Origin: Punica granatum
Lineage: Eukaryota > Streptophyta > Magnoliopsida > Myrtales > Lythraceae
Assembly: GCF_007655135.1 (NCBI RefSeq)
Contig: NC_045132.1
Span: 4,464,001 to 4,528,000 of the forward strand
Direction: 5' to 3'
Length of the DNA stretch: 64,000 nucleotides
Part shown: positions 46,931 through 59,284 of the stretch, one piece after another
Layout of the letters: each line of letters starts with the position of its first letter
Position numbering within the stretch: the first letter of the stretch is position 1
Notes under the pieces: generated by a model
What the model was told of the DNA's origin: nothing
The model's input: the letters and a program-made list of their open reading frames with translations, nothing else
Database searches by the model: none
Translations under genes and position numbers: made by a program

Positions 46931-49780
46931 CTCTATTTAAATGAAGTAAGCCTTGGGACTAAAACCGTTTTTGGATTATCAATAAAGTTTTGAAGCTACC
47001 GTACTCTTTCACCCAATCTCGTATTTGATTCGAGTTTGATGCATATTTCCTGGTATTCGTAGAATCAACAAGTTGTAGAAGGTTATTGTCTAGTATTCGT
47101 GCGCAAATCAACATATCGCAATTAATTTCACTGCGTCAATTCCTTACCCCTAGATCTAGGCAACTCACTGGCTCTCGACCTTTAAGTCGTAAACAAGTAG
47201 TGGCGACTCATTCTCACTCGTCCCCTGGGAAGGTGGACACTCCCAAGCCGTGTGATCAGCGTTCACGCAATCGAGCCGCGATTAGACGAAATTCGGGCCG
47301 CAAAGCTTGGCGACTCCATTGGGGACACTTAGAGGGTTCGAGCTCGATCCCGTTTATTTGTCTGTTGTGTTTATTTACTTACCGCTTTCATTTATTTTTT
47401 GTTCATTTACTTTCTGTATATTTATTTCGTACACAAGCATTGCATGTCATTCTAGTTTTAGGTATCTATGGGTTGCGTCCCACGATCGATATTAGGAAAC
47501 CCAAGTTAAATAGGGGTTTTGAGTAAGGGTACGCCGCACGGCTGGGCCATCAACATGGCCCCCAAAGATCCCCGCTCAATTTCAAGGAATTCACGACTTT
47601 GAGTCGGGGACCTCCATCCTTAGGTAGCACGCCTGTTTTGTAAAATTAGGATGTCATTCGCATTGACAAGTTCTAAGTAGGTCTTCGTTTCATCTTGGTA
47701 AGGGATGTCGCACTCGACCTTTTGTCCGCGCCTTGACAAGATCACGTCGCCATTCGAGGAAATCACGCGTATATGGACGAGCTTACGCCAAGTCGACCAC
47801 AACTATATCACTGCGTTCGTAAGTGACGTGCCATTACTAGCCACCTGACACGTCGACTAGAACTTCCTCGAGGCTGCTGCTGCTTTTTGGAACACGGATC
47901 ATGTCATTTTCAACATTCAAGGCGCCGAACTCACGCCGACTATTGAGGAGTATCGGACCCTCCTTGGTCGAACCGCGGTCACCCGTGGCATTGTGGAACC
48001 CAACTTTCACTCTACCCGACCCACTTTAGTCTCACACCTACTTGGGGTCCGTACCACCCACCTACACGAAGATAAAAATCAAGAAATTTCTCGTTTTCAT
48101 CGAATCCCAAGCACACAGGGTCCAAGGGGATTTTCTTCGGAAAGATTTATGTCATGCTTTTCTACTGCTCATTTTCGAGACACTCCTATTCCCTTGCTCG
48201 TGGGGTCTCATCGACACAACCTTGGTCAGCGTCGTCCTCTAAGTGGTCAGAGGGCGTGGATACGAGGTAGCTCTCGTGGCTGAGACCATTCGGTCCCTCG
48301 ACTGTGTTTCGAGTACACGCGACCGAAAGATAAGAGGATCCCCCATCCTTTTACAAATTTATCTTCAATGCCACGCAAACCCCTTCGACACTGTGCACCC
48401 GGTTATGTTTTTCAGTGGCCCAGAGTCGATTATTTCTTGAATGCTACCTCTCATGTGCATGGAGGAACGCAAAATCTCCAAGTGGATGAAAGTTTTTCGC
48501 GCAATATTGCCTAGGGGTTTTAAGTGGCATGCCCTGTGGATGCCACCCGGACCCATGGCTCTTAGGTGTCCCAATTTTTACGAGTAGTGAGGCAACTCGG
48601 AGGTTGATAGGTGATCCTTAAAGACATAGTGCGAGGCAGGTTCGAGCACACTTGGCGGGATGACCAACCGTCCATAGATCGTCAAAATGCTATCGAACAG
48701 GTTTTGTCCGCGTGGCAAACCGTGATCGTCGAGCGCCCCTATTTTCTCGAGCATTTGACTTAGGAGGAACGTGACTTCTAAGTCGCAGAACAATACGTTC
48801 TCCGCTTCTACCATTGGAGACCTCCGGTGTACGAGGATCTCACCAAGCCCCCACTGGATGAGATCGGACATCATCCACAACACCTTCCTCTTAGGGCACA
48901 GCCACCTTGGTTGAGGTCGCCAACACCAGGACCAAGAAAGATTGTCTTTGCCGAGAGGTCGTTGAGAAAGACGAGGAACTCGCCGACCAGTGTCAACTCC
49001 TGAGGGAACTCGCACGCGCCCGCGCCGAGCTACAGAGATGTGATCAAGAGTTAGCTCAAGCGAACACTGCCCTGGAGAATTCCATGAATAGGACCCATTG
49101 AGGTTCACACACGCCCTAGGATAGATACCTCCACCAAGCTCTCACCTGGAACTGGTGCTTTCCAAGGCAGCGGTCGCTCGCGCCCCAGTGCGGTGTTAAA
49201 CCGTCTTAGGACTTTGTTTTTCAAACTTGCATTGTACTTTTAACCTTTCGAGTCAATATGAATGACTACATTAGCTTTTGAAAACTCATGTATCGCATGC
49301 ATTCCACTTATTTATTGTTTTGCAGCTACCACGCATTCATGTACGACAGATAAGTCGTGCCAACTTTCACGGGTAGAGCGCATGCGATCTTCATACCTCC
49401 TCCACGGTAAGACGAGCTGTGAGCTAAGGGCTGACCTACCTCCCAAGGCGAACTAACTCCCACTGACTCCACAGCTGAACGCATCACCAGCATGCCCAAA
49501 CAGATCTCCAGCATGCCTTGTGCACATCCCTCCGCGTCATGCGAGCACAGCTCTCCGTGCCTGTGCTTGTACCATCAGCGCACTTCTCGCACGTCCCTCG
49601 ACATACTCGCACTACGCCTACCAGGCCAGTTTGCTTCATTGCGCTCTTACGTTAAAATTGATAATAGTTCTTGCTCCTTCATTGTTTTTCTTTTTCTCAT
49701 TGCAGGAAACACCAGACAAGAAGACAGTTTGAACCCCAAATGGCCAGAATCGAGACAGCAAACATCTCTCATCCATGTTT
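46931..49780 (+). mobile_element. Ty3/gypsy (Tat/Ogre-like) fragment, plus strand
   Basis: About 375 bp of LTR end (46931-47305) is followed by TTGGCGACTCCATTGGGGAC (47307-47326) and an interior that matches the minus-strand remnant at 30850-29345. The LTR is truncated at its 5' side where it abuts block X', and the interior stops near 49780 after GGAAACACCAGACAAGAAGA. Unlike the other copy it retains much of a gag-like gene. It has no integrase or reverse transcriptase and no second LTR. Confidence 0.75.
47565..49101 (+). pseudogene. Retroelement-associated gag-like gene, decayed
   Basis: Protein pieces appear in more than one frame: FNIQGAELTPTIEEYRTLLG and GIVEPNFH at about 47915-48000, then ESQAHRVQGDFLRKDLCHAF, then GYEVALVAETIRSLD and GSPILLQIYLQCHANPF to about 48440. 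A heptad-rich tail with ELARARAELQRCDQELAQA lies at 48907-49101. Stops at about 48240 and 48438, and a shift near 48060, break it. The order resembles a plant retroelement protein I associate with a DUF7745-like family common in Myrtales. That family name is from memory and not confirmed. It is probably the gag equivalent of this gypsy lineage. Confidence 0.6.
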
Positions 49781-51039
49781 ACAGTAAAAATTTGAAAATC
49801 AAAATGTTTCAGGATATACTAAAAGATTCTCAGTAAATTACACATTATGATTTCCATACCCACTAGCTCTAGGCGCAAGTTCTTACCCTAATTAATTAAC
49901 TGTTTAGAAAATATCATGCCCGAGCCAATGCGTGCATGAAATTCATACAAAAATGATTTGCTAGAGTGACTGGGCACTGCCTGTGGGCTGAATGTTTCCG
50001 AAGCTTTTGCTCAAATTTGTGGGCATCTTCTTTATGTTATGGATGAATGAGTTGCAGGACAAGGCCCAGAGTGTAAATAGCTTTTATTGGGTATGGAAGC
50101 ATATCTTTTTAAACAAGAAAAACTAGTCATTTCCCTATTTGAAAGAAATATGTATTGTATTACTTAATTCGATCCTTAGAAATGTAATTTCATTTATGAT
50201 TATAAAATTAACTATTTGATAGTTTTCATGTTAATGATGAGCAAAATATGCTAAATTCGTCATATTGAGTTAACTTTATTATATAATTATTTACGTATAA
50301 AATAATTTATTGACTAAAAAATATTAATTTATAGATTTTATAAATATAATTGTAATTTATTATCTAAAATTGAAAATTTCACTTGTAAAATCAAATTCAA
50401 GGTCAATCAAATTCAATTAAATTTTTATATATTTTTTAATATTTCAAAATTCTTACTTATAATTTATATCGATATTTGTTATTTGTTTGCTCCAATATGC
50501 TAATTAAGCCAAGATGCTAATTACTCCAAGTTGCTAATATTTCAAAAATTACTAACGAATGTTGCAATTAATTATATTGAAAAATTTGTGGACGTAATTT
50601 TTTTTTTTGAAATGGATTTTCCATTAATGCATCAAAACTATATTTGCAAGATGATTCATATCTTGTGGAGATAATTAAAAATTACCATCTGCCACATCTC
50701 GGAATGAGGAATTCGAATAATTTTATTTTAAAACGTCCAAAATAAAAATAACGGATGAACTGAATATAGTAAGTTTGTTATATTACATTGACGTTTAATT
50801 AAATATGCGGTGCAGATTAAATAAAATATCTAGAGACTAATAAAATGCAAGCCTAAGTTGAATTATTAATACAAATATATGATTTATATAAGTTTAGTTA
50901 ATTAAATTGAATTTGAAAAATAAAAGATAAAATTGGCTCGTACATGAAATGGATTCCCAAAATTTAGATATTCAAAAGAAATTCCTTCCACTAATCAAGT
51001 AATATAAATATTCATTTTTCCTGTATTATACCAATATAT

Positions 51040-51076
<37 letters not shown>

Positions 51077-51079
51077 CTT
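49781..51079. other. AT-rich intergenic DNA downstream of GDSL copy C
   Basis: No gene is seen. An (AT)n run (51044-51072) ends seven bases from the stop codon of GDSL copy C, so it would lie in that gene's 3' untranslated region. Confidence 0.5.
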
Positions 51080-54000
51080 TCAGAAGAACTTGCTCAATTG
51101 ATCTTTGAAGATCTGGTCCAGAACCACCTTATATGCCTTCTCCGTGGGATGGAAGCTATCCCAGAACACATACTTCTCGTCATTGATGCACGTCATAAGG
51201 TCGTCGAGTTTGTTACATAAGAAACTCACTTCGATGTTTCCTGTGCCGCAACAACCCTTAGTGCTTACTTCAAAACCTGCATTAGCATTCAAATGATCAA
51301 CAAATTAACCTCGGTTCCTCCATACCGAGCGTGGACTCAGACCAAAAGATGAAATAGTGTGGAAATTTAACAAAATACCATATTTAGTAGGGTTTTGGAT
51401 GAGCGGGAGGAACGAGTAGTAGATATCGATGTATACGATTTTGGAGTTGGAGAGCTGGGAGCTGAGAGAGTCTATTTGTGAGGAGAGCTTGGAGTTGAAG
51501 AGGATGGCAGCATCATTTCCATCGTCGAAGCAATTCCTCTCAATTCCTCCTCTAAGAGTTCTCTGTGCCGGCACACATCCTATCGGTGGGATGCCAGTTA
51601 TCCCTATCCTCCGCGCTCCCAATCCATAGAGCTCCTGCGCATGATCATATTCGCTGGTTTTAATAAAAGAACAAGTCGGGAGCAGAAGCTATTGAATCCT
51701 AACAGCTCATTGTCGGCTTAAGCTTGTGAGCCTTCATCAATCATCGGGACGGAACTGATTATAGCCCTCAGATGTGGAAATCATCAGAATATCTATATCT
51801 ATATATATATATATATATATATATATTCATACCTGAATGAAGCTCGTGGCCGATTTCACCATGAGATCAGTGTAGGATGATATATCATCCTGGGCGCTCA
51901 ATGGCCCGAAGAATGTGTTTGTGATATCATTGCTTCCCAAGAACACAACATTGAAGCTTCGTGACACGATCAAGGCTGCCCTATCTTCACCAACCTTGGC
52001 TCTTATCTTGGCAATGCTTTCCTTGTACAGATCCAGTTGATCTGATAATGACAACGCCCTCTGATATTGATCAAATAAGTATGTAACACACGGAATTATA
52101 TGCCGGGGAAGACTTTATACTGACCCAAAAGACGCTCACCACAAATAATTATTTTCCGGTGTTTGGCATCTACTATTACATGAGGCGACAAATATAATAT
52201 TTCTAAGAATATGGACTTAAGAAGAAAAAACTGATTTCGTGAACTAGAAATTATGCCACTATCCTCAATGTCACCACGTGCCACTAGCAGCTTCGGCAAG
52301 GGCACTGCCCTTAAATATTGTCAGCAAGGTCCATCCACCTATCCAGACCCCGGCCTGGGTAGCTCATCTCAGGTGAAGATCGGCCTAGCCGGTGGCCAAT
52401 GGTATTGAGGAGTGGTTAAAGTGTTCCGCGTCCGGTAGCAGTTGATAGGACAAGATCGATCATTTTACATGTCCAGGAAATATTTTCCATTGACTTGGCA
52501 TTTTTAACTTAACAGTGAAAAACTGAGGAAAATATATGTACTTTTAAAATTGTTTTCTCAAACTGTAGGGTGAGAACGACAGTCAGGATTCGAGAGAGAA
52601 CAGGGAAAGATGTAATTACTGCAGTTTCTGAGGTCTGTGGATCATATCCGGCGGCACCGGAGGCGAAGCTGACGCCAGTAAGGAGGTCCTGAATCTGCAG
52701 ATTTGGGTCTAGATAAGCAGGTAGCAGTTCCTTCACGCCAACTAATTCAGCTGTCAAGAAGAAGGCTTGATATTGAGGATTACAATTACATAGTATCTGT
52801 CAATTAATTAAACAAATAAACATCAAGGATACTCCAGGAAAAGTAGAGAAAGCGAGAGAGAGCAGCGGCACTTGTGCTCGGGAACCAAGATATTTCATAT
52901 TCGATTTTTGTCCATAAAAATTTCTAAATCATTTTATATGCTTCATTTACCAAGTTCATGGACCTTCCCCACAACATTAGAAAGAAAAAGTCCCTCTTGG
53001 TAATATCATATTATAAAATCGATATATGGTACAAATTAAAATATTCTTAGTAAGAAGGCTTTGATTTTGAGGATTGTGAATACATAATATCAAAGAAGTT
53101 ATAGTGTAGTAGCACGTGTTTTGCCTGGTAAACAAGAGGTTTCAAATTCGATACTCATTAGAAACTATTCGTACCCCTTATTAGCTATTAGAATTTATAA
53201 TAAAAAAATAAACATCAAGGATACTCTAGGAAAATAGAGAGAGGGGGAGAGTGCAGCAATACTTGTCCTCGAGAACCAAGATATTTTATATTTAATTTTT
53301 ATCAACAAGAACTTCTAGATCTTTTTACGTGCTTCCTCTTCCATATTAATTTACCAAGTTCATGGACCTCGTCCCTTATAACATTAAAAAGAAATAGTCC
53401 CTCTTGGTAATATCATATTATAAGATCGATATATGGTACAAATTAAAAGATTCTAAATATGATCGCATACTACTAATTGTCTTGCTAGATACATATAAAT
53501 AAGAAGAAAATGAATGCCTTCACATGAGAAATGGCTGCAATCTATTGCAGCACCATTGATCGATGATTGAAATCAAGAAATTCAGGATTCGCTCTTTGTT
53601 AATTTTATGAGATCTTTGACATTCTTTATTTCTCATTTTCTTTTTTAATATGATTAGGCTCATGGCCTACGTTATAATATCCAGAAAAAAGAAAACCCTA
53701 TCCCATGTTTAATTGATTTCATCTTAGGAAAACATAAACGGATCGATCATGACCAATTGGCAAATGCTAAGACAAAACGAACGGGAAGACAGAGAAAAAA
53801 GGAACAAAAGAAAGGACGCAGATCACAAGTGCAACATTCATATCTCAACTGTCAACCAAAACACATAGTTTTGCAGCCAAAAAATAACAAAACATACAAG
53901 TTGACCCTCCAAGCCCGTCTTATCGCTGGAACCTTTATCTATGCGTATGATTGGGTTGTAGCTGGGGACGTACGCCTAGCCAGCTTGCTGTTCTATTCCA

Positions 54001-55444
54001 TCCATTATATACATATAAGGTCTATTTACAACCACATATTATAATGACTATAATTAATGATATAATAATTTGCATAATACGGACGAGCACTGATCTCCGG
54101 TGTGACAGCGATTTCTCGAGGAAAAAAAAAACACGTAGGACGAAATTTGACATGCAGATCACGTGAAGTCACTCTTTTGGATTTGTTCGACAATAGGCAG
54201 CGGCTGTTATGAATACTACAAATTGACTATAATATGTCAATTCTATTAATTGTGGGATTAAATTTAAATAAACCAGAACTCCTAATCCTTGCTCAAGCGT
54301 CAACTGTGTTTTTAATGAATCCTAAAAGTGTACACTGCATGTTAATTTATCTAGTCACATAGAATGCCAATTGTGCCACATGCTTTAGCGAGGAGTTTTT
54401 AAATTGCAAATGGGAGCTGATAGTGATAGCTAATCCTCGATATATTTCTTTTTATATCAATGTTTGTCTGGCCGAGGGCCTGCTATTATTATTGTTGTAA
54501 TTACTACGACTGATATAAAATTTCTTATTGATATCTACGTGAATTGACTCAAATAATTCGGCATCTCTTCGTGTTAAATACGATCTCAAGTTATGTACAA
54601 AGAAAATTTACAATTGAGAGAATTTTACTTCTAAGTGAGTTGATCCTATTCGAACTTAAATTATTCAGAAACGTTAGACATCAAGATACCAAATGGTTTA
54701 CATAAAAAAAATAATAATAATAACGATTTCCTATTTATAAAATATATATGGAGCATTACCAACCTTATAATAATTCATGATTATGCGCTACCCGCACTTT
54801 CGATCAATGCTTCAGAAAGTTCTCTTTCTGCTCTGCAGAGCATATACATATTTACGTACATGTCTTCTACATTTGGTATTTTGAATCGGAACATGTTTGG
54901 TAACAAAAGTTTATTAAACCAAGTCCGCAAAAAAAAAAACTCGATTCACAATTATAATTACAGTTCAATAGTAAACAATCTATCAAATGACAATTTTTTT
55001 TTATCTTAATGCGTGAAAAATATATTGAGAATTATAAATTTTTAAGAAACTTGCACGTATTGCGTCTCAATACGAAAGGCATACAGAAAATGGCTATTAT
55101 AGAACTCTGCTCCTTTATGAATACTTATCGAAAAGTCAGTACTTACCTAGCATGTCGGAGGGGACTCTACCGTTGCTGAACCGTCCGGTTGGCTTACCTC
55201 CGGGGAAGTCCCGGCCGTAGGGTGGGAAATTGCACTTGGCAATGGTCTGGAGTTCATTGTTGTTCCCTGGGTCCACTATTGAGTCTCCAAACACAAACAC
55301 CGCTGGCACTGTCACATTGGCCGGGAGCCGGACAGCCGCTGTGGCGACAGAGATGCAGAGAACAAAGGCCGATAACAAGAATATCGAAGCCGCAGCGGGA
55401 GAGGAGGTCGAGTGTGAAGGTCGGCTGAGGTAGGGAGCTACCAT
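51080..55444 (-). CDS. GDSL esterase/lipase, EXL-like (copy C), intact
   Basis: Five exons on the minus strand: 55444-55147, 52750-52620, 52060-51833, 51634-51379 and 51276-51080, all GT..AG, totalling 1110 nt (369 aa plus stop TGA). I chose the ATG at 55444 (MVAPYLS) because it aligns with the start of copy B; an in-frame ATG at 55498 would add 18 residues. The signal peptide core is [20 protein letters not shown], so the product is probably secreted. Catalytic blocks are intact: [12 protein letters not shown] (Ser55), TGRFSNG, GSNDI (Asn187) and [11 protein letters not shown] (Asp344, His347). CCGTGN, conserved in the family, is present. Intron 1 (2.4 kb) contains a tandem duplication, and intron 3 has an AT run almost touching the donor. 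Function: ester hydrolase, substrate unknown. Confidence 0.9.
51796..51826. repeat. (AT)n microsatellite next to a splice donor of copy C
   Basis: On the minus strand, exon 3 ends CAG|GTATGA and the AT run begins a few bases later inside intron 3. Confidence 0.85.
52757..53456. repeat. Tandem duplication in intron 1 of GDSL copy C
   Basis: Two direct copies (about 52757-53051 and 53053-53456) share AAGAAGGCTT, CAAGGATACTC, ACCAAGTTCATGGACCT and CCCTCTTGGTAATATCATAT. The second copy has extra sequence near its start. Both are non-coding. Confidence 0.8.
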
Positions 55445-55543
55445 TGTTGAAGATGAGGAGGAAGAAAGGGAGGGAATGTGTGGAATGGCTTTCAGCATGG
55501 GCTGGGATGGTGGGTCATCAGATTCATCATTAGCGCCGGATTC

Positions 55544-55550
55544 ATTTATA
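55544..55550 (-). promoter_or_regulatory. TATA-box-like element of GDSL copy C
   Basis: TATAAAT on the minus strand lies 100 bp upstream of the chosen ATG (55444). This would place transcription start near 55515 and include the alternative upstream ATG at 55498 in the transcript. Confidence 0.4.
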
Positions 55551-55864
55551 CAGTCAGACTTATGCCAATAAGTACAGTTATGGTCAGAAGTAAAAGAAAC
55601 TTTTCGGTGATCTTACTGTCCTACATCAGCACATTGTATAAGAAAGTCTCACCCAGCAAATTATTATATTATATAAAAGAAACGATAGCAGATCCGTAGC
55701 CGTCAGGGTTCCGTAGCCATAAGGGGGAGAGTGGGCCACCTGGAAAGTGGGGTGATTTTCTCTCCTGCGGGACCCCCAACCCCGCTTTCCTTCTTTTTAT
55801 TTAAATTTTTAAACTTTTCTTTTTTAAAAAGAATTTAATATACGTATATAAACTTTTATTTGAT

Positions 55865-56200
55865 GCACCACCTGATATCTTACGAGTCCAATCAATTTAG
55901 GTTTAAGTGAGGTCAATTTTTTCTTTAAGTTTATTTCACGCACGGGATCCCACCATATTTTTTATTTTATTTTTTATTTATTATTTAATATGATTATACA
56001 AGCCTTTTTTAGCAACACCACCTAATATTTCAAAGTCGAAAGAATCTGATTAATATAGGCTCGAGTGGGGTCAGTTCACTAAGGAAAAATCTCTCTTCAA
56101 TCGCAACACTAAATCACTTAAAACCAACGCACGTACGTAAGGCCTATTTAAATGTATCACCAATTTAAGTAGTATTTTTTTATTTATGATTTTAGAAATA
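55865..56200 (-). mobile_element. SINE-like repeats, one partial and one fuller copy
   Basis: CACCTGATATCTTACGAGTC at 55868 and CACCTAATATTTCAAAGTCG at 56012 begin two copies. The second includes TCTTCAATCGCAACACTAAA and TTAAAACCAACGCACG, matching the body and A-box side of the family at 20.3-20.75 kb. The first is cut short by other AT-rich sequence. No B box is well preserved. Confidence 0.5.
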
Positions 56201-56641
56201 TCTTTTTGTCGAATGACATAAGTTTAAGCTAATATATCAATCGAGACGAATTCTTGCTTGGTTAACTTGGCTATAACGAATAGATGTTTTTATTGAGTAT
56301 CAGAATTCTATTACGGGTAAAGTTTATCCACTTACTTATAAAAAAAAAAACAGTTTGTCCACTTAAAACTAGCTTGCTACTTAAAACCTATTATATTGTG
56401 ATCATTATTTCTAATTATACTATTGAAATGCATGGATTTTCCCATAAGTTAAAGTTCGGACCACAAAAAGACCTCTAGCTATATGTATCAAAACGACCTT
56501 GTCGATGAGTTTTTCCATAAGATGATTAAACGTTACCCTGACTAATTCTATTTTGTATTGTAGAACTTAGATTAAGCTTGATTTATATATTTTCCAGGAT
56601 GTTATTATTTTTTCAGCACAAGGGAAGTTTTATAAGCATAG
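56201..56641. other. AT-rich intergenic DNA
   Basis: No gene or repeat boundary recognised. Confidence 0.45.
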
Positions 56642-56767
56642 TGTAAGAGAATGGAAAGTGATAAGATTGGAGTCAAAAGACTTATCTATATTATGGTGAA
56701 GAACGACAGTATATAGGCAATAGTGTCTATTCAAGAAAGGAAATAAATAAACTATGGGATTCTATTC

Positions 56768-58778
56768 CTAAACTACCCGACATATATGGAAATATAATAT
56801 ACATAATTGTACAATCTCCAATATCCCGTAATACTCCTCTTTAATTTGGAGCATGGGGATCCCAAATGCCAACTTGGTGAGGAGAAAGCGAAAGCAATTA
56901 CAACCAAGTGCCTTCGTAAAGATGTCTGCAAGCTGAAGACCAGTAGACACATGAGCCGTAGCTACTACACCTTATCTGATATGTTCACGAACGAAATTAC
57001 AATCGATCTCGATGTGCTTCGTGCTTCCGTGAAAAACATGATTTGTTACAATGTGTAGAGCCACCTGATTGTCATTAAGTAATCCAGAGAGCCGAACCGA
57101 ATGAATGTCGAGGGAAGATAACTAGCTTCATAACCATAAGAGCTCACTAACTGTGACTGCCATAGCACAATACTTCGCCTTTGCGAAGGAGCGAGACACT
57201 GTACTCTGCTTTTTAGTTTTCTAAGAGATAGGATTGCCTCCTAACGTAATGAAGTGCCCTATAATCCAACGCCTGGTCAAGGGACAACTAGCCCAATCAG
57301 AATTACAATAAGCTTCAAGCTCTAATGAGTTGGACCGCAAAAAGATGCCTTTGTCCCGGAGACTGCTTAAAAAAATGTAGCACCCTCATAGCTGCATCCC
57401 AGTGCTCTTGACGAGGCTCTTGCATGAACTGAGCAAGTACATGCAAAGAATAACTAAGCTCTGGTCTAGTGATAGCGAGGTAGATAAGTCTATCGATGAG
57501 TCCTCTGTATTGAGCTGGATCAGATAATAGAGCACTAGTGCTAGTGGACAATGTTGCTCTATGGGAAATGGTGAGGGTCGAGATCCAAGCATCCCACTCT
57601 CCGTTAATATGTCCAGCGCATATTTTCGCTAACTGAGAAAATGTCCAGAATCCATGCACGTAACTTCAATGCCTAGAAAATACTTCAAAGGACCTAAGTC
57701 CTTAATAAGGAAGCACCTATCAAGATATCGTTTAAAGGAGGCACAATGAGAGGAATGATTTCCTCCTATGATCAGATCATCAACATACACCAAGACTGCA
57801 ATGAACGTATTGCCTCTCTTATAGGTGAAAAGAGAGTGATTAGCACCCAATTGGCTAAACCTATGATACCTCAATGCATCCACAAACTTCGAAAATTAGT
57901 TTCGCAATGCTTGGCGAAAACCATACAAGAATTTATGTAATCGACAAACTTGCCCATCCTTAGAGGAAGAAAAACCGGGCGAAAACTGCATATATACTTC
58001 TTCGTCCACATCTCCATGTGAAAACGCATTATTAATGTCCATATGATGCATCTCTCATCCCTGAGCTATGGCTACCGTCAATAAGCATCGCACAGTCACC
58101 AATTTAGCAGTTGGTGCAAACGTTTAATGATGCCTTCCACCTGAGTGAAACCCTTATCTACCAAACAAGCCTTGTATCGCTCAATACTCCCATTCACTCG
58201 TCTCTTCACCTTGAACACCCATTTACAACCAATTGATCGTTTCTCAAGAAAAAGTTGCTTAATAGTCCAAATGCCATTGGATTCTAGTGCACGAATTTCT
58301 TTCGCCGTAGCATCTATCCAATGAGAATAACAAATCGCTTCTTGATAAGAATGAGGTTTCTTGTCTGAGTCAATGATACCTAAAAATGCCTTATGGCGGT
58401 GATTAAGCTCGGAATAAGTGAGATAATCTTGTATTGGATGGACCGTATCTAAGGAGTCACTAGAGATGGGCATGTAAGAAGGGGGTCGGACATCGAGCAG
58501 TATGTATCTTAACTTGGGTGGCCTGTCTCCTGACCCGCGCTCTATAATCGAGCTAGGCGAATTGAATCGAGACTCTTCAATCTCATGACCTAAATCTGAA
58601 CTAGGCTGGACCGATGATAGTGGCCCCCAGGCTGCCGCCTCCCTCTGCCCAGATCGAACCTGTGATGATGATCAAAGAATTGTCTCCCCCTAACTTGTAT
58701 ATCCGAGTAGTGCTTCTGTACCCAACAAAAGAGGACTCGCTTCTGTAAGCACCTCGTTCCGATCCGAACTACAATCAT
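56768..58778 (-). pseudogene. Copia pol remnant (reverse transcriptase and RNase H)
   Basis: On the minus strand, in order: SYQEAICYSHWIDA and GCKWVFKVKRR (about 58390-58150), a QCFSPGF-like spacer with stops, YVDDLIIGG (about 57800), KDLGPLKYFLGIEV (about 57690), TRPELSYSLHVLAQFMQ (about 57440), degenerate DSDWAS and SRSFAKAKY RNase H blocks (57250-57150), and STGLQLADIFTKALG near 56930. Several stops and frame changes separate these pieces. Gag, protease and integrase are missing. It is an old, immobile copy. Confidence 0.85.
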
Positions 58779-59284
58779 AGTTCGAGAAGCACATCAAATT
58801 AGAGAATTGACCAAGTACCTTATGATCACCCGTAAGAAGGACTATCAAGAACAAATAGATAAGTCTTATAATGATAAGTACCTAATTTTAACTATCTGTG
58901 CATATTTTCAAAAAAATTATACGAGTTAATTAGTAATATTTCTTTCTACAGACGCACGTGTAAAATAGATTTCATAGAGTGACGCCCACTCTCCAGAGAC
59001 CTTCTCCTAAATCAAATGACTTGTATTTTTATGCAAAAAGGTACAATAAAATTTATCTGATTAAGACATTTTATCTAACAGGATAAGGGTTTCGAGGCGG
59101 AGAAATCGATATTCACACGTAGTGAAAATATTCATGTCGGAGTGGTTTCTAGTTAGGAAATGTTTTCTAAACTCGAGGATATTTTTCGATAATTTTTCTA
59201 TGCCCAAATGTGCTTTAAAATCTCGAAAAAGTTATAAATAAAAGGTTTTTGAAAGTTTGAGGGTAGATGTTATTTTTGCTAACC

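Noticed and set aside
48578..49108. 176-codon minus-strand frame
   Set aside because: It is antisense to the recognisable plus-strand gag-like remnant, which has matching homologous pieces.
53757..54044. 95-codon plus-strand frame with a very basic start, as a possible gene
   Set aside because: It lies inside intron 1 of GDSL copy C on the opposite strand, shows no domain, and its later half resembles intron-like sequence near 35.2 kb.
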